Counted from the first letter of the stretch, positions 52,243 through 63,170 are shown. The stretch is 64,000 nt of DNA from Janthinobacterium silvisoli (GCF_014200725.1 NZ_JACHCL010000002.1:558001-622000); one strand, 5' to 3'. Numbers and translations: made by a program. Notes: generated by a model not told the origin, from the letters alone.

Positions 52243-53196
52243 ATGAGCAGCGCACTTCAATTCAAATCCATCAACTACACGGGCCAGGGCAGCGGCCCGC
52301 GCCTGATCGTCACGGGCGCCGTACACGGCAATGAAACCTGCGGCACCAAGGGCATACAGCGCGTGATGGCAGAGATCGATAGCGGCGCCCTGCCCATCCT
52401 GGCCGGCAGCGTCACATTCGTGCCAATCACCAACCCGCTGGCCTACGCCAAGGGCGTGCGCAGCGGCGACCGCAACCTGAACCGCAACCTGTTCCCCAAC
52501 GACAATCCGCAAGACTTTGAAGACCGCATCGCCAACTGGCTGTGCCCTTTGCTGGGCCAGCACGATGTGCTGCTGGACTTGCATTCGTTCAACGCCGACA
52601 GCCAACCGTTCGTGATGGTCGGCCCGCGCAACAACGATGGCCCGCTGCAAGCTTTTAAACATGAGGAAAAGGAACGCGCACTGGCGCGCCGCCTGGGCGT
52701 GCGCCGCTTCGTCGATGGCTGGCTGCAAACCTATGGCTCTGGCGTACAACGCCGCCTGGGCAGCAGCGACCAGGTCGGCATGGTCTTGCGTTATGGCGTG
52801 GGCACCACCGAATACATGCGCTCGACAGGCGGCTATGCCCTGACCCTGGAATGCGGCCAGCATGCAGACCCGGCCGCACCGGACGTGGCCTACCGCGCCA
52901 TCATCAACACCCTGGCCTTTTTGGGTTTTATCGACGCACCACAACCGGAACCGATCGCGGACGCCGACATGGAAGCGTTAAATATGGTGGTGGTGCACGA
53001 CAAACTGCACGCCGGCGACCGCTTCATCAAGACCTGGTCCAGCTTTGACAAACTCAAGCAAGGCGACCAGATCGGCGTACGTGCCGACGGCACGCCCGTC
53101 ACAGCCGAATTCGACGCCTACATCCTGTTCCCGGACGTCAATGCAGCCGCCAATGCCGAGTGGTATTACCTGGCGCGGGTAAGCGCGAGTTTCTGA
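52243..53196 (+). CDS. Succinylglutamate desuccinylase/aspartoacylase family
   Basis: The product is 317 aa of the M14-like zinc family. Zinc ligands are seen in TGAVHGNETCG (His, Glu) and LLDLHSFN (His). The catalytic Glu is probably in ALTLECGQH. The C-terminal beta domain (about residues 240-317) is typical of the group. It removes an acyl group from an amino acid or peptide; the exact substrate cannot be told. It is followed without gap by the SMR gene on the other strand. Confidence 0.9.
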   Translation: MSSALQFKSINYTGQGSGPRLIVTGAVHGNETCGTKGIQRVMAEIDSGALPILAGSVTFVPITNPLAYAKGVRSGDRNLNRNLFPNDNPQDFEDRIANWLCPLLGQHDVLLDLHSFNADSQPFVMVGPRNNDGPLQAFKHEEKERALARRLGVRRFVDGWLQTYGSGVQRRLGSSDQVGMVLRYGVGTTEYMRSTGGYALTLECGQHADPAAPDVAYRAIINTLAFLGFIDAPQPEPIADADMEALNMVVVHDKLHAGDRFIKTWSSFDKLKQGDQIGVRADGTPVTAEFDAYILFPDVNAAANAEWYYLARVSASF

Positions 53197-53538
53197 TCAA
53201 TGTCCGACGGACTTTGAAAAGAGATTAATCACCAGCACGCCGGCAATGATCAGGCCCAGGCCGATCAGCGCCGGCAGGTCCAGGCTTTGCTTGAACCAGA
53301 ACCAGCCGACGGCGGAGATGAGCACGATGCCTACGCCGGACCAGATCGCATACACGATGCCAGTGGGTATCACCCTGATCGTCAGCGACAAGAACCAGAA
53401 GGCGATGCAATAACCAGCCACGGTCAGCAGGCTGGGCCACAACCGGCTGAAGCCGTCTGACGCCTTCAGCGCGCTGGTGGCGATCACTTCGGCAATGATG
53501 GCGATGGCCAGGTAGAGATAGGTCATGGCAAGACTCAT
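53197..53538 (-). CDS. SMR-family exporter, EmrE/Qac-like
   Basis: The product is 113 aa with four membrane helices. Glu in [12 protein letters not shown] (near residue 18) is the substrate/proton site, and the second-helix and third-helix patterns ([20 protein letters not shown]) are those of small multidrug exporters. It begins 18 bases after the gdx gene in the same operon, behind a guanidine-II riboswitch, so it may pair with Gdx or export a related cation. GAGGATAT lies before the ATG. Confidence 0.93.
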   Translation of the reverse strand: MSLAMTYLYLAIAIIAEVIATSALKASDGFSRLWPSLLTVAGYCIAFWFLSLTIRVIPTGIVYAIWSGVGIVLISAVGWFWFKQSLDLPALIGLGLIIAGVLVINLFSKSVGH

Positions 53539-53556
53539 AGATATCCTCTTTAGCGT

Positions 53557-53877
53557 TTATTGCGGACTCAGCAATTTCAAGCCCAGGATGCCGGCCACGA
53601 TCAGCGCGATACAAACGATGCGTGCGGCGCTGGCCGGCTCGCCAAACATCATGATGCCGAAAATGGCCGTGCCCACCGTGCCGATGCCGGTCCAGATGGC
53701 GTACGCCGTTCCCAACGGCAAGTTGCGCAAGGCCATGCCCAGCAAGACCACGCTGCCCAGCATGGCAATCGCCGTCAGGACGGAAGGGATGGGACGGGTG
53801 AAGCCTGCACTATATTTGAGGCCAACGGCCCAGCCAACTTCCAGCAAACCGGCCAATACAAGGATGATCCAAGACAT
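53557..53877 (-). CDS. gdx: Guanidinium exporter Gdx (SugE) of the SMR family
   Basis: The product is 106 aa with four helices. The Gdx pattern [18 protein letters not shown], with Trp after the active-site Glu and LKYS, separates it from EmrE-like proteins. It exports guanidinium in exchange for protons. AGGAG lies 5 bases before the ATG and is part of a guanidine-II riboswitch. It is the first gene of a two-SMR operon. Confidence 0.96.
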   Translation of the reverse strand: MSWIILVLAGLLEVGWAVGLKYSAGFTRPIPSVLTAIAMLGSVVLLGMALRNLPLGTAYAIWTGIGTVGTAIFGIMMFGEPASAARIVCIALIVAGILGLKLLSPQ

Positions 53878-53882
53878 CGCTT

Positions 53883-53949
53883 CTCCTGATGGGCAGGGTC
53901 GTCCCCGCCTGCAGCCCCATCGATACTAGCGGGGTCGTCCCCACAGGAG
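53883..53949 (-). promoter_or_regulatory. Guanidine-II (mini-ykkC) riboswitch before gdx
   Basis: On the minus strand two hairpins carry the diagnostic ACGA loop: GGGG-ACGA-CCCC (53942-53931) and GGCGGGG-ACGA-CCCTGCC (53909-53892), 21 bases apart. CTCCTG (53949-53944) before the first hairpin is complementary to CAGGAG (53888-53883), which includes the gdx ribosome site. So without guanidine the site would be masked and with guanidine it would be free. Confidence 0.93.
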
Positions 53950-54097
53950 CAAAAGGCGGCGAGTATAGCATTGGCCAAAAAATCTTGCCTGATACACACT
54001 AACTACTAGTGCGCCCGCTCTAATCAAAAAACTGCCAGAAGTAGCCGACTGGCCTGATAATTACTTTATCTATATCAACTATTTTCCAGGAGACACA

Positions 54098-54457
54098 ATG
54101 CTTATTTTGGCCCAGGCGCTTACCGCGATCATCTTGCTGCTGCACGTATATATCGTTTTGCTTGAAACGGTGCTGTTCGACTCGCGCGGGCGCAAGGTAT
54201 TTGGTCTCAGCCAGGAAAAAGCAGACATCGTGCGCCCCGCCATGTCCAACCAGGGTTGCTATAACGGTTTCCTGGTGGCAGCGCTCACCCTGGGCTTCTT
54301 TTACCCGGACGCGGCCATTGCCCATGCCTTCACGGTATTCGGCCTGGTATGCATCGCCGTGGCCGGCATCTGGGGCGCGGCCACGGTCATGACCCGTATC
54401 CTGTACCTGCAAACCGTACCTGCCGTGCTCGCCTTGCTGCTGTTTCACTTCGCCTGA
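54098..54457 (+). CDS. DUF1304 membrane protein
   Basis: The product is 119 aa with four membrane helices. The family pattern is seen in LLHVYIVLLETVLF and in MSNQGCYNGFLVAALTLGF. AGGAG lies before the ATG. It is a single gene. The function of the family is unknown. Confidence 0.92.
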   Translation: MLILAQALTAIILLLHVYIVLLETVLFDSRGRKVFGLSQEKADIVRPAMSNQGCYNGFLVAALTLGFFYPDAAIAHAFTVFGLVCIAVAGIWGAATVMTRILYLQTVPAVLALLLFHFA

Positions 54458-54539
54458 CTCTTTCCGGGCGGCCAGCCGGGCCGCCCTGCTTCCCCCTAAC
54501 CTTCTGCAAAATACCAGCCCGCCAGCAGGCTTTTTATTT

Positions 54540-54559
54540 ATATCGTATTATGACGATAT
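54540..54559. promoter_or_regulatory. Inverted-repeat operator before the ArsR-type gene
   Basis: ATATCGT-ATTATG-ACGATAT, a 7-bp inverted repeat with a 6-base centre, 58 bases before the ATG. The length and spacing fit an ArsR-family autoregulatory site. Confidence 0.6.
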
Positions 54560-54616
54560 TAGATTTCAAAAAACCCGATATATAGTTCGTCTGCAGGCGA
54601 ACAACAAGGCAAAAAC

Positions 54617-54913
54617 ATGGACATCGACGCTATCCACAAGGCCCTGGCCAATCCGGTACGCCGGCAAATATTGCAATGGCTTAAAGAGCCAGAGCAGCAT
54701 TTTATCGAGCAAGACCATCCGCTCGATTTCGGCGTGTGCGCCGGCTTGATCGGCGGACGCCTGGAATTGTCGCAGTCCACTGTGTCAGCCCACTTGGCCA
54801 CCTTGCAAAAGGCGGACCTGATTTCTCCCAGAAAGGTCGGGCAATGGAGCTTCTTCAAGCGCAATGAAGCCACCATCCAGGCTTTTCTGGAACATATGCA
54901 GCAAGGTTTGTAA
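54617..54913 (+). CDS. ArsR-family regulator
   Basis: The product is 98 aa. The helix-turn-helix is LELSQSTVSAHLATLQKADLI, with a wing (RKVGQWSFFKRNE). It has one Cys (FGVCAGLI) and no clear metal-binding pair, so it may sense an electrophile or redox change. It is 58 bases before an Old Yellow Enzyme gene, the combination found in nemRA-like or yxaD-like units. The palindrome at 54540 is its likely operator. Confidence 0.9.
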   Translation: MDIDAIHKALANPVRRQILQWLKEPEQHFIEQDHPLDFGVCAGLIGGRLELSQSTVSAHLATLQKADLISPRKVGQWSFFKRNEATIQAFLEHMQQGL

Positions 54914-54971
54914 TCGCAGTCTCCACAGCAAGCAGCACTCCCCCACACTCGACAGGAAAGACTTTTATATC

Positions 54972-56027
54972 ATGGCAACATTATTCGACCCTATCACCAT
55001 CGGCAGCCTGCAACTGAAAAACCGCATCATCATGGCCCCACTGACCCGTTCGCGCGCCACCAATCCCGGCCGCGTGCCGAACGAGCTGATGGCCCAGTAC
55101 TACGCCCAGCGCGCTACGGCCGGCCTGATCATTTCGGAAGCCACCTCCGTGACGCCACAAGGCGTGGGCTACGCCGATACGCCAGGCATCTGGAGCGATG
55201 AGCAGGTGGAGGGCTGGAAACATGTGACCAAGGCCGTACACGACGCCGGCGGCAAGATCGTATTGCAACTGTGGCATGTGGGCCGCATTTCCGCGCCCAT
55301 GTTCCTCAATGGCGACCTGCCTGTCGCGCCTAGCGCCATCAAGCCGGCCGGCCACGTCAGTCTGGTGCGTCCAGAGCAGGAATTCGTGACGCCACGCGCG
55401 CTCGATACGGAAGAAATCCCTGGCATCGTTGCCGCTTACCGCCTGGGCGCAGAAAACGCGAAAAAAGCCGGTTTTGATGGCGTGGAAATCCATGGCGCCA
55501 ACGGTTATTTACTGGACCAGTTCCTGCAAGACAGCACCAACAAGCGCACCGACAACTATGGCGGCTCGATCGCAAACCGTACCCGTCTGATGCTGGAAGT
55601 CACCGACGCCTGTATCGCCGTATGGGGCGCAGACAAGGTCGGCATGCACCTTGCGCCGCGCCGCGATGCGCACGACATGGGTGATTCGACCCCGCGCGAA
55701 ACCTTCGGCTACGTGGCGCGCGAACTGGGCAAGCGTAAAATTGCCTTCATCTTCGCACGCGAAGCGCAAGGCGAAGACAGCCTGAGCCCGTACCTGAAGC
55801 AGGAATTCGGCGGCGTGTATATCGCCAATGAAAAGATGGACCGTGCCGCCGCTGAAGCGCTGCTGGCCAGCGGCGCGGCCGACGCCATCGCCTTTGGCCT
55901 GTGGTTCATCGCCAATCCAGACTTGCCTAAGCGCTTGCACAGCGATGCAGAGCTGAATCCGCTGAACCCTGCGACGATTTACTCGCCTGACGCTACCGGC
56001 TATACAGATTACCCAGCCCTGGCATAA
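54972..56027 (+). CDS. Old Yellow Enzyme, NemA-like alkene reductase
   Basis: The product is 351 aa. The FMN-binding TIM barrel is complete: PLTRSRATNPGRVPNELM, QLWHVGRIS, the substrate pair HGAN with GYLLDQFLQD, and the C-terminal region with AIAFGLWFIANPDL. It reduces activated C=C bonds or nitro compounds with NAD(P)H. The start at 54972 is by family (MATLFDPITIGSLQLKNRI); AGGAAAG is somewhat far upstream. It forms a unit with the ArsR-type gene. Confidence 0.95.
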   Translation: MATLFDPITIGSLQLKNRIIMAPLTRSRATNPGRVPNELMAQYYAQRATAGLIISEATSVTPQGVGYADTPGIWSDEQVEGWKHVTKAVHDAGGKIVLQLWHVGRISAPMFLNGDLPVAPSAIKPAGHVSLVRPEQEFVTPRALDTEEIPGIVAAYRLGAENAKKAGFDGVEIHGANGYLLDQFLQDSTNKRTDNYGGSIANRTRLMLEVTDACIAVWGADKVGMHLAPRRDAHDMGDSTPRETFGYVARELGKRKIAFIFAREAQGEDSLSPYLKQEFGGVYIANEKMDRAAAEALLASGAADAIAFGLWFIANPDLPKRLHSDAELNPLNPATIYSPDATGYTDYPALA

Positions 56028-56048
56028 GCCTTTATCCACGCCCTACCG

Positions 56049-56109
56049 GCGGCGGGCGCAGCGACACCAATGCAGGCAACTGCCTGATCGCCGCGCCCGC
56101 CGCTTTTTT
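56049..56109 (+). terminator. Long intrinsic terminator after the OYE gene
   Basis: GCGGCGGGCGC (56049-56059) and GCGCCCGCCGC (56093-56103) pair perfectly. An inner CAGGCA/TGCCTG hairpin sits in the loop, and six T follow. Confidence 0.9.
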
Positions 56110-56128
56110 ATGGCGCGTCTTTAGTTCA

Positions 56129-56347
56129 TCAGCGCCATCGCCGCCGCGCCGGCCGGGCCGGGCGGCGTGCCTGCATGCCGCTGAACACGCGGTAAATCAC
56201 TTCCGCTGGCACGGCGTTTTCACGCAGGTAGGCAGTCGCCACCGTCCTGCCCAGGGCATGATGAAATGCCACACCACGCTCCACCACATTGGCCATGGCC
56301 TGGTCCGCCCTGGCGTTATCACTGCCACACTCCCCACTGTTTTTCAT
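56129..56347 (-). CDS. Small hypothetical protein, 72 aa
   Basis: The product starts MKNSGECGSDNARADQA and has a helical core (VVERGVAFHHALGRTVATAYLRENAVPAEVIYR broken by loops) with an Arg-rich end. GGGAGCGGGGC precedes the ATG. The pattern AYLRENAVPAEVI is familiar from small conserved hypotheticals in this family, where it may be a regulator of low-level type. No function is assigned. Confidence 0.6.
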   Translation of the reverse strand: MKNSGECGSDNARADQAMANVVERGVAFHHALGRTVATAYLRENAVPAEVIYRVFSGMQARRPARPARRRWR

Positions 56348-56678
56348 GCCCCGCTCCCTGTCAGATACATCACGCCAGCTTTGCTACGCATATACAAGCC
56401 ACTGTATCAACTCCCATACATGCAGATGCATCGTTTCATGCATATCAAGCTCCATACAGATAAGACAGCGGTAGCCATGATTAGTGCCCGCACACCGGCC
56501 TAGCATCGCTAAAATAACAATCAACCTCTTCCCGATCCCGCATGGATGGAGGCGCGGGTGGAAAAGTCTATGCTTGTCGCCACCGCCAGCCCCGTATAGA
56601 ATGCCTGCGCATATTTTTTGCCGCATAAACAACACTGCGGCGCCATCAGAACAGAGTCAAGCACACGAGAGGGTATTC
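56348..56678. other. Gap upstream of the lysophospholipid acyltransferase
   Basis: About 330 bases between divergent genes. Several open frames run through it on the plus strand without ribosome sites or family resemblance. TATGCATATCAAG-type AT-rich stretches may hold the promoters. Nothing else is seen. Confidence 0.35.
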
Positions 56679-57287
56679 ATGGACGATTTATTTGTACAGC
56701 CGCGCGACCTGCCGACCTGGCACCAGCGCAGCGCCATGCGCGTGCTGCATCTGTTTGGCTGGCGCATGCGCTTCCGCCCCCTGCCCGGTCCACGCGGCAT
56801 CGCCGTCGTCTATCCACATACCTCAAACTGGGATTTCATGGTCGGCCTGTTCGGCAAATGGGCGCTGGCCCTGCCGTTCCGCTGGCTGGCCAAGGATTCG
56901 CTGTTCCGTGGCCCGCTGGGGAAAATCTTGCGCTACCTGGGCGGCGAACCGGTCGACCGCAGCACTACCTGCGGCACCATCCAACGCCAGGCCGAGCGCA
57001 TGCTGGCTGCCGACTGGTACTGGCTGGCGATCACGCCCGAAGCCACGCGCAGCTACCGCCCCAACTGGAAGAGCGGCTTTTATCACCTGGCGCTGGAAGC
57101 CAAGGTTCCCTTGCTGCTGGTCTACATCGATTACCCGAACAAGGTGCTGGGCGTGGTCGACCATCTGTACCTGACGGGCGACAAGGAAGCCGACATGGCA
57201 GCCATCGCCGCCGCCTATGCGGGCCACCAGGGCTTGCACCCGGAAAATGCCGCGCCTATCGTGCTGTCCGACAGACGCCCCAATTAA
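56679..57287 (+). CDS. PlsC-like lysophospholipid acyltransferase family protein
   Basis: The product is 202 aa. The acyltransferase motifs are VYPHTSNWDFMVG (in place of the usual HxxxxD, here H-TSNW-D), KDSLFRGPLG, and ITPEATRSYRPNWKSGFYHLA. It would transfer an acyl group at the cytoplasmic side of the membrane. It lacks the usual N-terminal membrane helix. GAGAGGG lies before the ATG at 56679. Its stop overlaps that of the HupE/UreJ gene on the other strand by 4 bases. Confidence 0.85.
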   Translation: MDDLFVQPRDLPTWHQRSAMRVLHLFGWRMRFRPLPGPRGIAVVYPHTSNWDFMVGLFGKWALALPFRWLAKDSLFRGPLGKILRYLGGEPVDRSTTCGTIQRQAERMLAADWYWLAITPEATRSYRPNWKSGFYHLALEAKVPLLLVYIDYPNKVLGVVDHLYLTGDKEADMAAIAAAYAGHQGLHPENAAPIVLSDRRPN

Positions 57288-57841
57288 TTCATCCCCATCA
57301 AGACCAAGCCTACGGCCGTGATGGCCGCGCCAGCCACGCGCACGACCCGCTCGGCCAGCATCTGGCCGATAAAGCGGCCACTCAACAGCAAAATGGCCGA
57401 GGCCAGCATGAAACCGCAAGTGGCGGGCAAGGCCGACAATTCCTGGCCATGCGCATTGCCGTGCGCCAACGCAAACACGCCCACCAGGCCCATGGCCAGC
57501 CAGCCTGGCATGCTCAGGGCCAGCGCGATGGCCAGGCCAGTCAAGGCCACAGTGGCGGCAATCCCCATTTCCAGGCCCGGCAGCCCCAGGCCCGCCATGC
57601 CGGCCAGCGCGCCGATCAGCATCATGGCCAGGAAAGTCAAAGGCTGCTCCAGGCCACGGCGCTGCTGGGCGCCCCAGATGCCCACGCCCAGCATCGCCAG
57701 CAAATGATCGATGCCGGTAAAAGGATGGATGAAGCCGGCCAGGAAGCCCGTGCCATGGTCGTGGCCCGGATGGGCCATGGCCGGCAAGCTGACCAGCGCC
57801 AGTGCCGCCAGGGCGCCCAGGTGTTTCAATCGTACAGTCAT
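57284..57841 (-). CDS. HupE/UreJ-type nickel permease
   Basis: The product is 185 aa. A signal-like first segment ends near MAHPGHDHG, and the His-rich HPGHDHG with the motif [19 protein letters not shown] is diagnostic for the HupE/UreJ family of nickel/cobalt transporters. Six membrane segments follow. It overlaps ureG by 4 bases and is the last gene of the urease operon, where it would supply Ni2+ for the enzyme. Confidence 0.93.
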   Translation of the reverse strand: MTVRLKHLGALAALALVSLPAMAHPGHDHGTGFLAGFIHPFTGIDHLLAMLGVGIWGAQQRRGLEQPLTFLAMMLIGALAGMAGLGLPGLEMGIAATVALTGLAIALALSMPGWLAMGLVGVFALAHGNAHGQELSALPATCGFMLASAILLLSGRFIGQMLAERVVRVAGAAITAVGLVLMGMN

Positions 57842-58476
57842 GCCATCTCCTTGCTATGTTGATCGAGCAAACCCTGCTCGCGGATAAAATCGATCACGGC
57901 CTGCACGCCATCGCCGCTGCGCAGGTTGGTGAAGACAAACGGCCGTTGACCACGCATGCGCTTTGCGTCCTGCGCCATGATGTCCAGGTTGGCGCCCACA
58001 TACGGCGCCAGGTCCGTCTTGTTGATGATCAGCAGGTCGGAGCGCGTGATGCCGGGCCCGCCCTTGCGCGGAATTTTCTCTCCGCCAGCCACGTCGATCA
58101 CGTAGATCGTCAGGTCAGACAGTTCGGGACTGAAGGTGGCGGCCAGATTGTCGCCGCCCGACTCCACCAGGATCAGCTCCAGATCAGGGAAATCGGCCTG
58201 CATGCGGGCGATCGCTTCGAGGTTGATCGAGGCGTCTTCACGAATGGCCGTGTGCGGGCAGCCGCCCGTTTCCACGCCCATCAGGCGCTCGGCCGGCAAG
58301 GCGCCGGCGCGCAGCAGGATTTCCATGTCTTCCCGCGTATAGATGTCATTCGTGATGACGGCCATGTCATAGCGTTCGCGCATGCCCTTGCACAGCATTT
58401 CGCACAAGGCCGTCTTGCCCGAGCCTACCGGGCCGCCTATGCCCACCCGCAGTGGGTTCGATGTAATGGATGTCAT
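57838..58476 (-). CDS. ureG: UreG, urease accessory GTPase
   Basis: The product is 212 aa. The P-loop is GGPVGSGKT, with the nickel motif CPH in [15 protein letters not shown] and [11 protein letters not shown]. It hydrolyses GTP while Ni2+ is put into urease with UreD, UreF and UreE. It starts 19 bases after ureF. Confidence 0.98.
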   Translation of the reverse strand: MTSITSNPLRVGIGGPVGSGKTALCEMLCKGMRERYDMAVITNDIYTREDMEILLRAGALPAERLMGVETGGCPHTAIREDASINLEAIARMQADFPDLELILVESGGDNLAATFSPELSDLTIYVIDVAGGEKIPRKGGPGITRSDLLIINKTDLAPYVGANLDIMAQDAKRMRGQRPFVFTNLRSGDGVQAVIDFIREQGLLDQHSKEMA

Positions 58477-58495
58477 GTCATGCCTCTTTCAAATG

Positions 58496-59179
58496 TCAGG
58501 AACGGTAAAGGCGGCTGTATTGCAGCTCGTGCCGCATCGACAGCAGTGACAAGCCCGGCGTCCAGTTGCCTATCTCTTCGTCGGCCAAAGTGCGTGCCAG
58601 CAGCGCCGCCGCTTCCAGCTCGGGGCGCAGCGACAGCAGCAGGCGCTGACCCGCCACCTGCCCCAGCGGCACCGATTTCACGCAGACCAGCACCTGGTTT
58701 TCAGCCCAGGCAAACAGCATCGCCAGCAACGCTTCTTCGTGCGGTATGGCCAGCGCCACCACAGCGCAGGCATACGCGGTCGGCAAAGCCACTTCCGGCT
58801 CGCCCTGCAGCATGTCCTGCAAGACGCCGTCGGCCACGCCCAGCTCGGCCAGCAGCTTGGTCAGGGAATAGCCCATCTGGATGGTCTCGGCGCGGAACTC
58901 CGCCGTGTCGCGCGAAGCGATGAAACGTTCGCTCCACAGCCGCACGGTTGATAAATCCTGCTGTTCAAACGCCTGCATCAAGCGCCAACACACGGGCGCC
59001 TCCCAGCGCGCCACCACTTCAAGCAAATGGCTGACGATCCAGCTGCGCGCCGTGGCCGCGTCGCGCACCAGCCCCTCTTCCAGCGCCGCTTCCAGTCCTT
59101 GCGAATAGCTGTAGGCGCCGATCGGCAAGGCCGGACTGGCGAACTGCAGCAGATGCAGCAGGGCCGCGGCCTGCATCAT
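58496..59179 (-). CDS. ureF: UreF, urease accessory protein
   Basis: The product is 227 aa, all-helical, with the family pattern QFASPALPIGAYSYSQGLE and the C-terminal end WTPGLSLLSMRHE-QYSRLYRS. It sits between UreD and UreG in the activation complex. It overlaps ureE by 4 bases. Confidence 0.96.
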   Translation of the reverse strand: MMQAAALLHLLQFASPALPIGAYSYSQGLEAALEEGLVRDAATARSWIVSHLLEVVARWEAPVCWRLMQAFEQQDLSTVRLWSERFIASRDTAEFRAETIQMGYSLTKLLAELGVADGVLQDMLQGEPEVALPTAYACAVVALAIPHEEALLAMLFAWAENQVLVCVKSVPLGQVAGQRLLLSLRPELEAAALLARTLADEEIGNWTPGLSLLSMRHELQYSRLYRS

Positions 59180-59685
59180 GCGGCGTCGCCGGGACGGTGA
59201 ATTTTTTGCCGCAGCGGCACCGGCGCCAGCAAGTGCTGGCCATCGTGGTGTCCATGGCCGCCACCATAGGCGCCCGCCTCAGGCTCGAACGGCGCGCTTT
59301 CCCCGATGACGGTGGCGGACAAGCCTTCGAGCATGTCCTTCAATACCGGATCGCGGCGGATGCGCAGGTAGCCATCGCCCAGCTGCGCCTGCGTATGCCG
59401 GTTCCCCAGGTGAAAGGCGCAGCGTAATAAAGTATGGGCGTCGGAACAGCGCACTAAATAAGTCGGCTCAGGCGCGGCCACGATCTGCACTACCAGCCCA
59501 TCGGGCCCGGTCATCAGGTCGCCATGACGCAGCACCGTGCCGCGCACGGTAAAGATGGCCGCTTCCTCGCCGGTGGACAGGGTGGCGCGCAGCCGGCATT
59601 TTTCACGCTGGTCGTAGGGCAGCACCAGTTGTGCGGCGACGGGACGGCTGTCGTCCGGCCCCAGTTTGGTATGCAGTGTCAGCAC
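59176..59685 (-). CDS. ureE: UreE, urease nickel chaperone
   Basis: The product is 169 aa. It has the usual two-domain UreE fold (TVRGTVLRHGDLMTG, LRCAFHLGNRHTQAQ) and a His-rich end (GGGHGHHDGQH) that binds extra nickel. It is 12 bases downstream of ureC. Confidence 0.96.
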   Translation of the reverse strand: MLTLHTKLGPDDSRPVAAQLVLPYDQREKCRLRATLSTGEEAAIFTVRGTVLRHGDLMTGPDGLVVQIVAAPEPTYLVRCSDAHTLLRCAFHLGNRHTQAQLGDGYLRIRRDPVLKDMLEGLSATVIGESAPFEPEAGAYGGGHGHHDGQHLLAPVPLRQKIHRPGDAA

Positions 59686-59697
59686 AGAGTCTCCTGC

Positions 59698-61398
<1,701 letters not shown>

Positions 61399-61399
61399 C

Positions 61400-61729
61400 T
61401 CAGCGCTTTCCTGCCGGTTTTTCCTTCAGCTTGCCCATCACCTGGCCATTGAAGCCGTACACCTTGCGCTCGCCGGCCAGCGCTACCAGTTCCACCGTGC
61501 GCTGCTGGCCCGGTTCGAAACGCACGGCGGTGCCGGACGCGATATTGAGGCGCATGCCATAGGCGCGCCAGCGCTCGAAGGACAGCGCCGGGTTGACTTC
61601 AAAAAAATGAAAATGCGAGCCGACCTGGATCGGCCGGTCGCCACGGTTGGCCACTACCACCGTGGCCGTCGCGCGCTCGCTATTGAGGCCGATTTCGCCT
61701 TCTTCCAATTGATATTCACCGGGGATCAT
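61400..61729 (-). CDS. ureB: Urease beta subunit
   Basis: The product is 109 aa. Typical start [16 protein letters not shown] and the motif [17 protein letters not shown]. Cytoplasmic structural subunit of the enzyme. Confidence 0.98.
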   Translation of the reverse strand: MIPGEYQLEEGEIGLNSERATATVVVANRGDRPIQVGSHFHFFEVNPALSFERWRAYGMRLNIASGTAVRFEPGQQRTVELVALAGERKVYGFNGQVMGKLKEKPAGKR

Positions 61730-61777
61730 GCTGGCTCCTTATTCTCGCTTCTATCGGGTCAAGACAAACGCAGTGCG

Positions 61778-62080
61778 TCACGGTATCGGCTGATGCACGG
61801 TCACCAGCTTGCTGCCATCGGGGAAGGTCGCCTCCACCTGGATGTCGGGGATCATTTCAGCCACGCCTTCCATCACGTCCTCGCGCGACAGCATTTGCGC
61901 GCCGTCCGACATCAGCCGCGCCACCGACTTGCCATCGCGCGCGCCTTCCATGATGGCTGCGCTGATGAAGGCCACCGCTTCCGGATAATTCAGTTTCAAG
62001 CCGCGCGCCAGGCGCCGCTCGGCCAGCAGCGCCGCCGTAAAAATGAGCAGCTTGTCTTTTTCGCGTGGACTCAGATCCAT
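61778..62080 (-). CDS. ureA: Urease gamma subunit
   Basis: The product is 100 aa, the standard length, beginning [32 protein letters not shown] lies before the ATG at 62080. A longer open frame lacks any family match. It follows ureD by 17 bases. Confidence 0.98.
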   Translation of the reverse strand: MDLSPREKDKLLIFTAALLAERRLARGLKLNYPEAVAFISAAIMEGARDGKSVARLMSDGAQMLSREDVMEGVAEMIPDIQVEATFPDGSKLVTVHQPIP

Positions 62081-62097
62081 AGTTTGTCTCTCTCCTG

Positions 62098-62991
62098 TCA
62101 GGTATTCCAGATGCGTGGCACGACCGCCACACGTCCCATGATGGCCGGGCGCAGCAACTGCCAGGCAGCCAGCATGGCGCACCGCGCGGCCTCGCTGTCG
62201 GTTCCCAGCAGGCGCACGGCCACCAGTGTTTTCATTTGCGTCACGCCCAGGCGTGCGCCGTCAGGCACGGCGATGGCCCGCAGCGCCTCGATCACGCCAG
62301 CAGCTACCGGGCCACCCACGGCGATCAGGGTGGCGCACACGCGCAAGCCGTGCATGCCCAGCGGACTGGCCATCAGGGGACCATCCGCCGCCAGCAAACC
62401 CTGCTCCCACCACAGCAGCTTGCCGCCACGGCGTATCTGCGTGTGCTGGGCGATGCTGCCGCTATCGAACGATTCGCCCGAGGCGCTGCGGCCCAGGCAA
62501 ATGATGTCGCAGCCGATATAGCAGGCGTCCGGCGCCAGCTCGACCTCATGGCGCAGGCGCACGCAAGCCTGGTCAAAGAAGATGCTCTCTTGCGGCATCC
62601 ACTCGATGGCCGCGCCCGCGCCCGCGCGCAGCACGATGTGCTGGCCCGACACATGGCCATTGGCGCGGTACCACTTGGCCGCGCCAGGCGACGTCAGGAA
62701 AGCATGGGCGCCCTCGCCCACGGTAGCTTGCACAGCCAGCTGGTCGCCGCCCACCACGCCGCCCGGTGGGTGGACGATGATGGCGTGGCAGACGGCGCCG
62801 CCTTCCGGGTACAGCGCTTTTTGCACGCGCAAGGGACCGCTGTGACGCCGCTCGACCAGCCGGCTGACACCACCATCCTGCAGCGCAAAACCCAGGGTCA
62901 GGCGCGCCTGCCACGCGCTGTGGGCGCTGTGGGCGTTGGAGTCGGGCGGCGTCAAAAAACTGGGGCTGGAGCAATCGGGCATGAAGTCCAT
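62098..62991 (-). CDS. ureD: UreD, urease accessory protein
   Basis: The product is 297 aa. The family pattern includes [38 protein letters not shown] and [11 protein letters not shown]. It forms the scaffold of the activation complex. It is the first gene of the operon. Start 62991 is one of two close ATG codons (62982 is the other); neither has a good ribosome site. Confidence 0.95.
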   Translation of the reverse strand: MDFMPDCSSPSFLTPPDSNAHSAHSAWQARLTLGFALQDGGVSRLVERRHSGPLRVQKALYPEGGAVCHAIIVHPPGGVVGGDQLAVQATVGEGAHAFLTSPGAAKWYRANGHVSGQHIVLRAGAGAAIEWMPQESIFFDQACVRLRHEVELAPDACYIGCDIICLGRSASGESFDSGSIAQHTQIRRGGKLLWWEQGLLAADGPLMASPLGMHGLRVCATLIAVGGPVAAGVIEALRAIAVPDGARLGVTQMKTLVAVRLLGTDSEAARCAMLAAWQLLRPAIMGRVAVVPRIWNT

Positions 62992-63021
62992 CGCAAAATG
63001 GCAAAGCAACAGACTATGCTA

Positions 63022-63037
63022 AGCAGGATGTATGCCA
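63022..63037 (-). promoter_or_regulatory. Sigma-54 promoter of the urease operon
   Basis: TGGCATACATCCTGCT on the minus strand has GG and GC ten bases apart and matches the consensus at most fixed positions (TGGCA and TGC). The transcript would start near 63011, about 20 bases before ureD. Confidence 0.7.
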
Positions 63038-63076
63038 GAGAGAGAGGAGGCGTATCAGCGAAAAAGATGAGAATGA

Positions 63077-63112
63077 TGCACCGTGGCGTGGCGAATGCAC
63101 CAGCATGGTGCA
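63077..63112. promoter_or_regulatory. NtrC-type binding sites upstream of ureD
   Basis: TGCACCAGCATGGTGCA (63096-63112) is a perfect TGCACC-N5-GGTGCA palindrome, the NtrC consensus. A second TGCACC at 63077-63082 is followed by a weaker half-site. They lie 40-90 bases upstream of the sigma-54 promoter, so urease is likely switched on by nitrogen limitation. Confidence 0.8.
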
Positions 63113-63170
63113 TACACGGACATCATGTCGTGGAATAGCGCTTGTCCGTGAAAACAGACAGTACGGCCGT

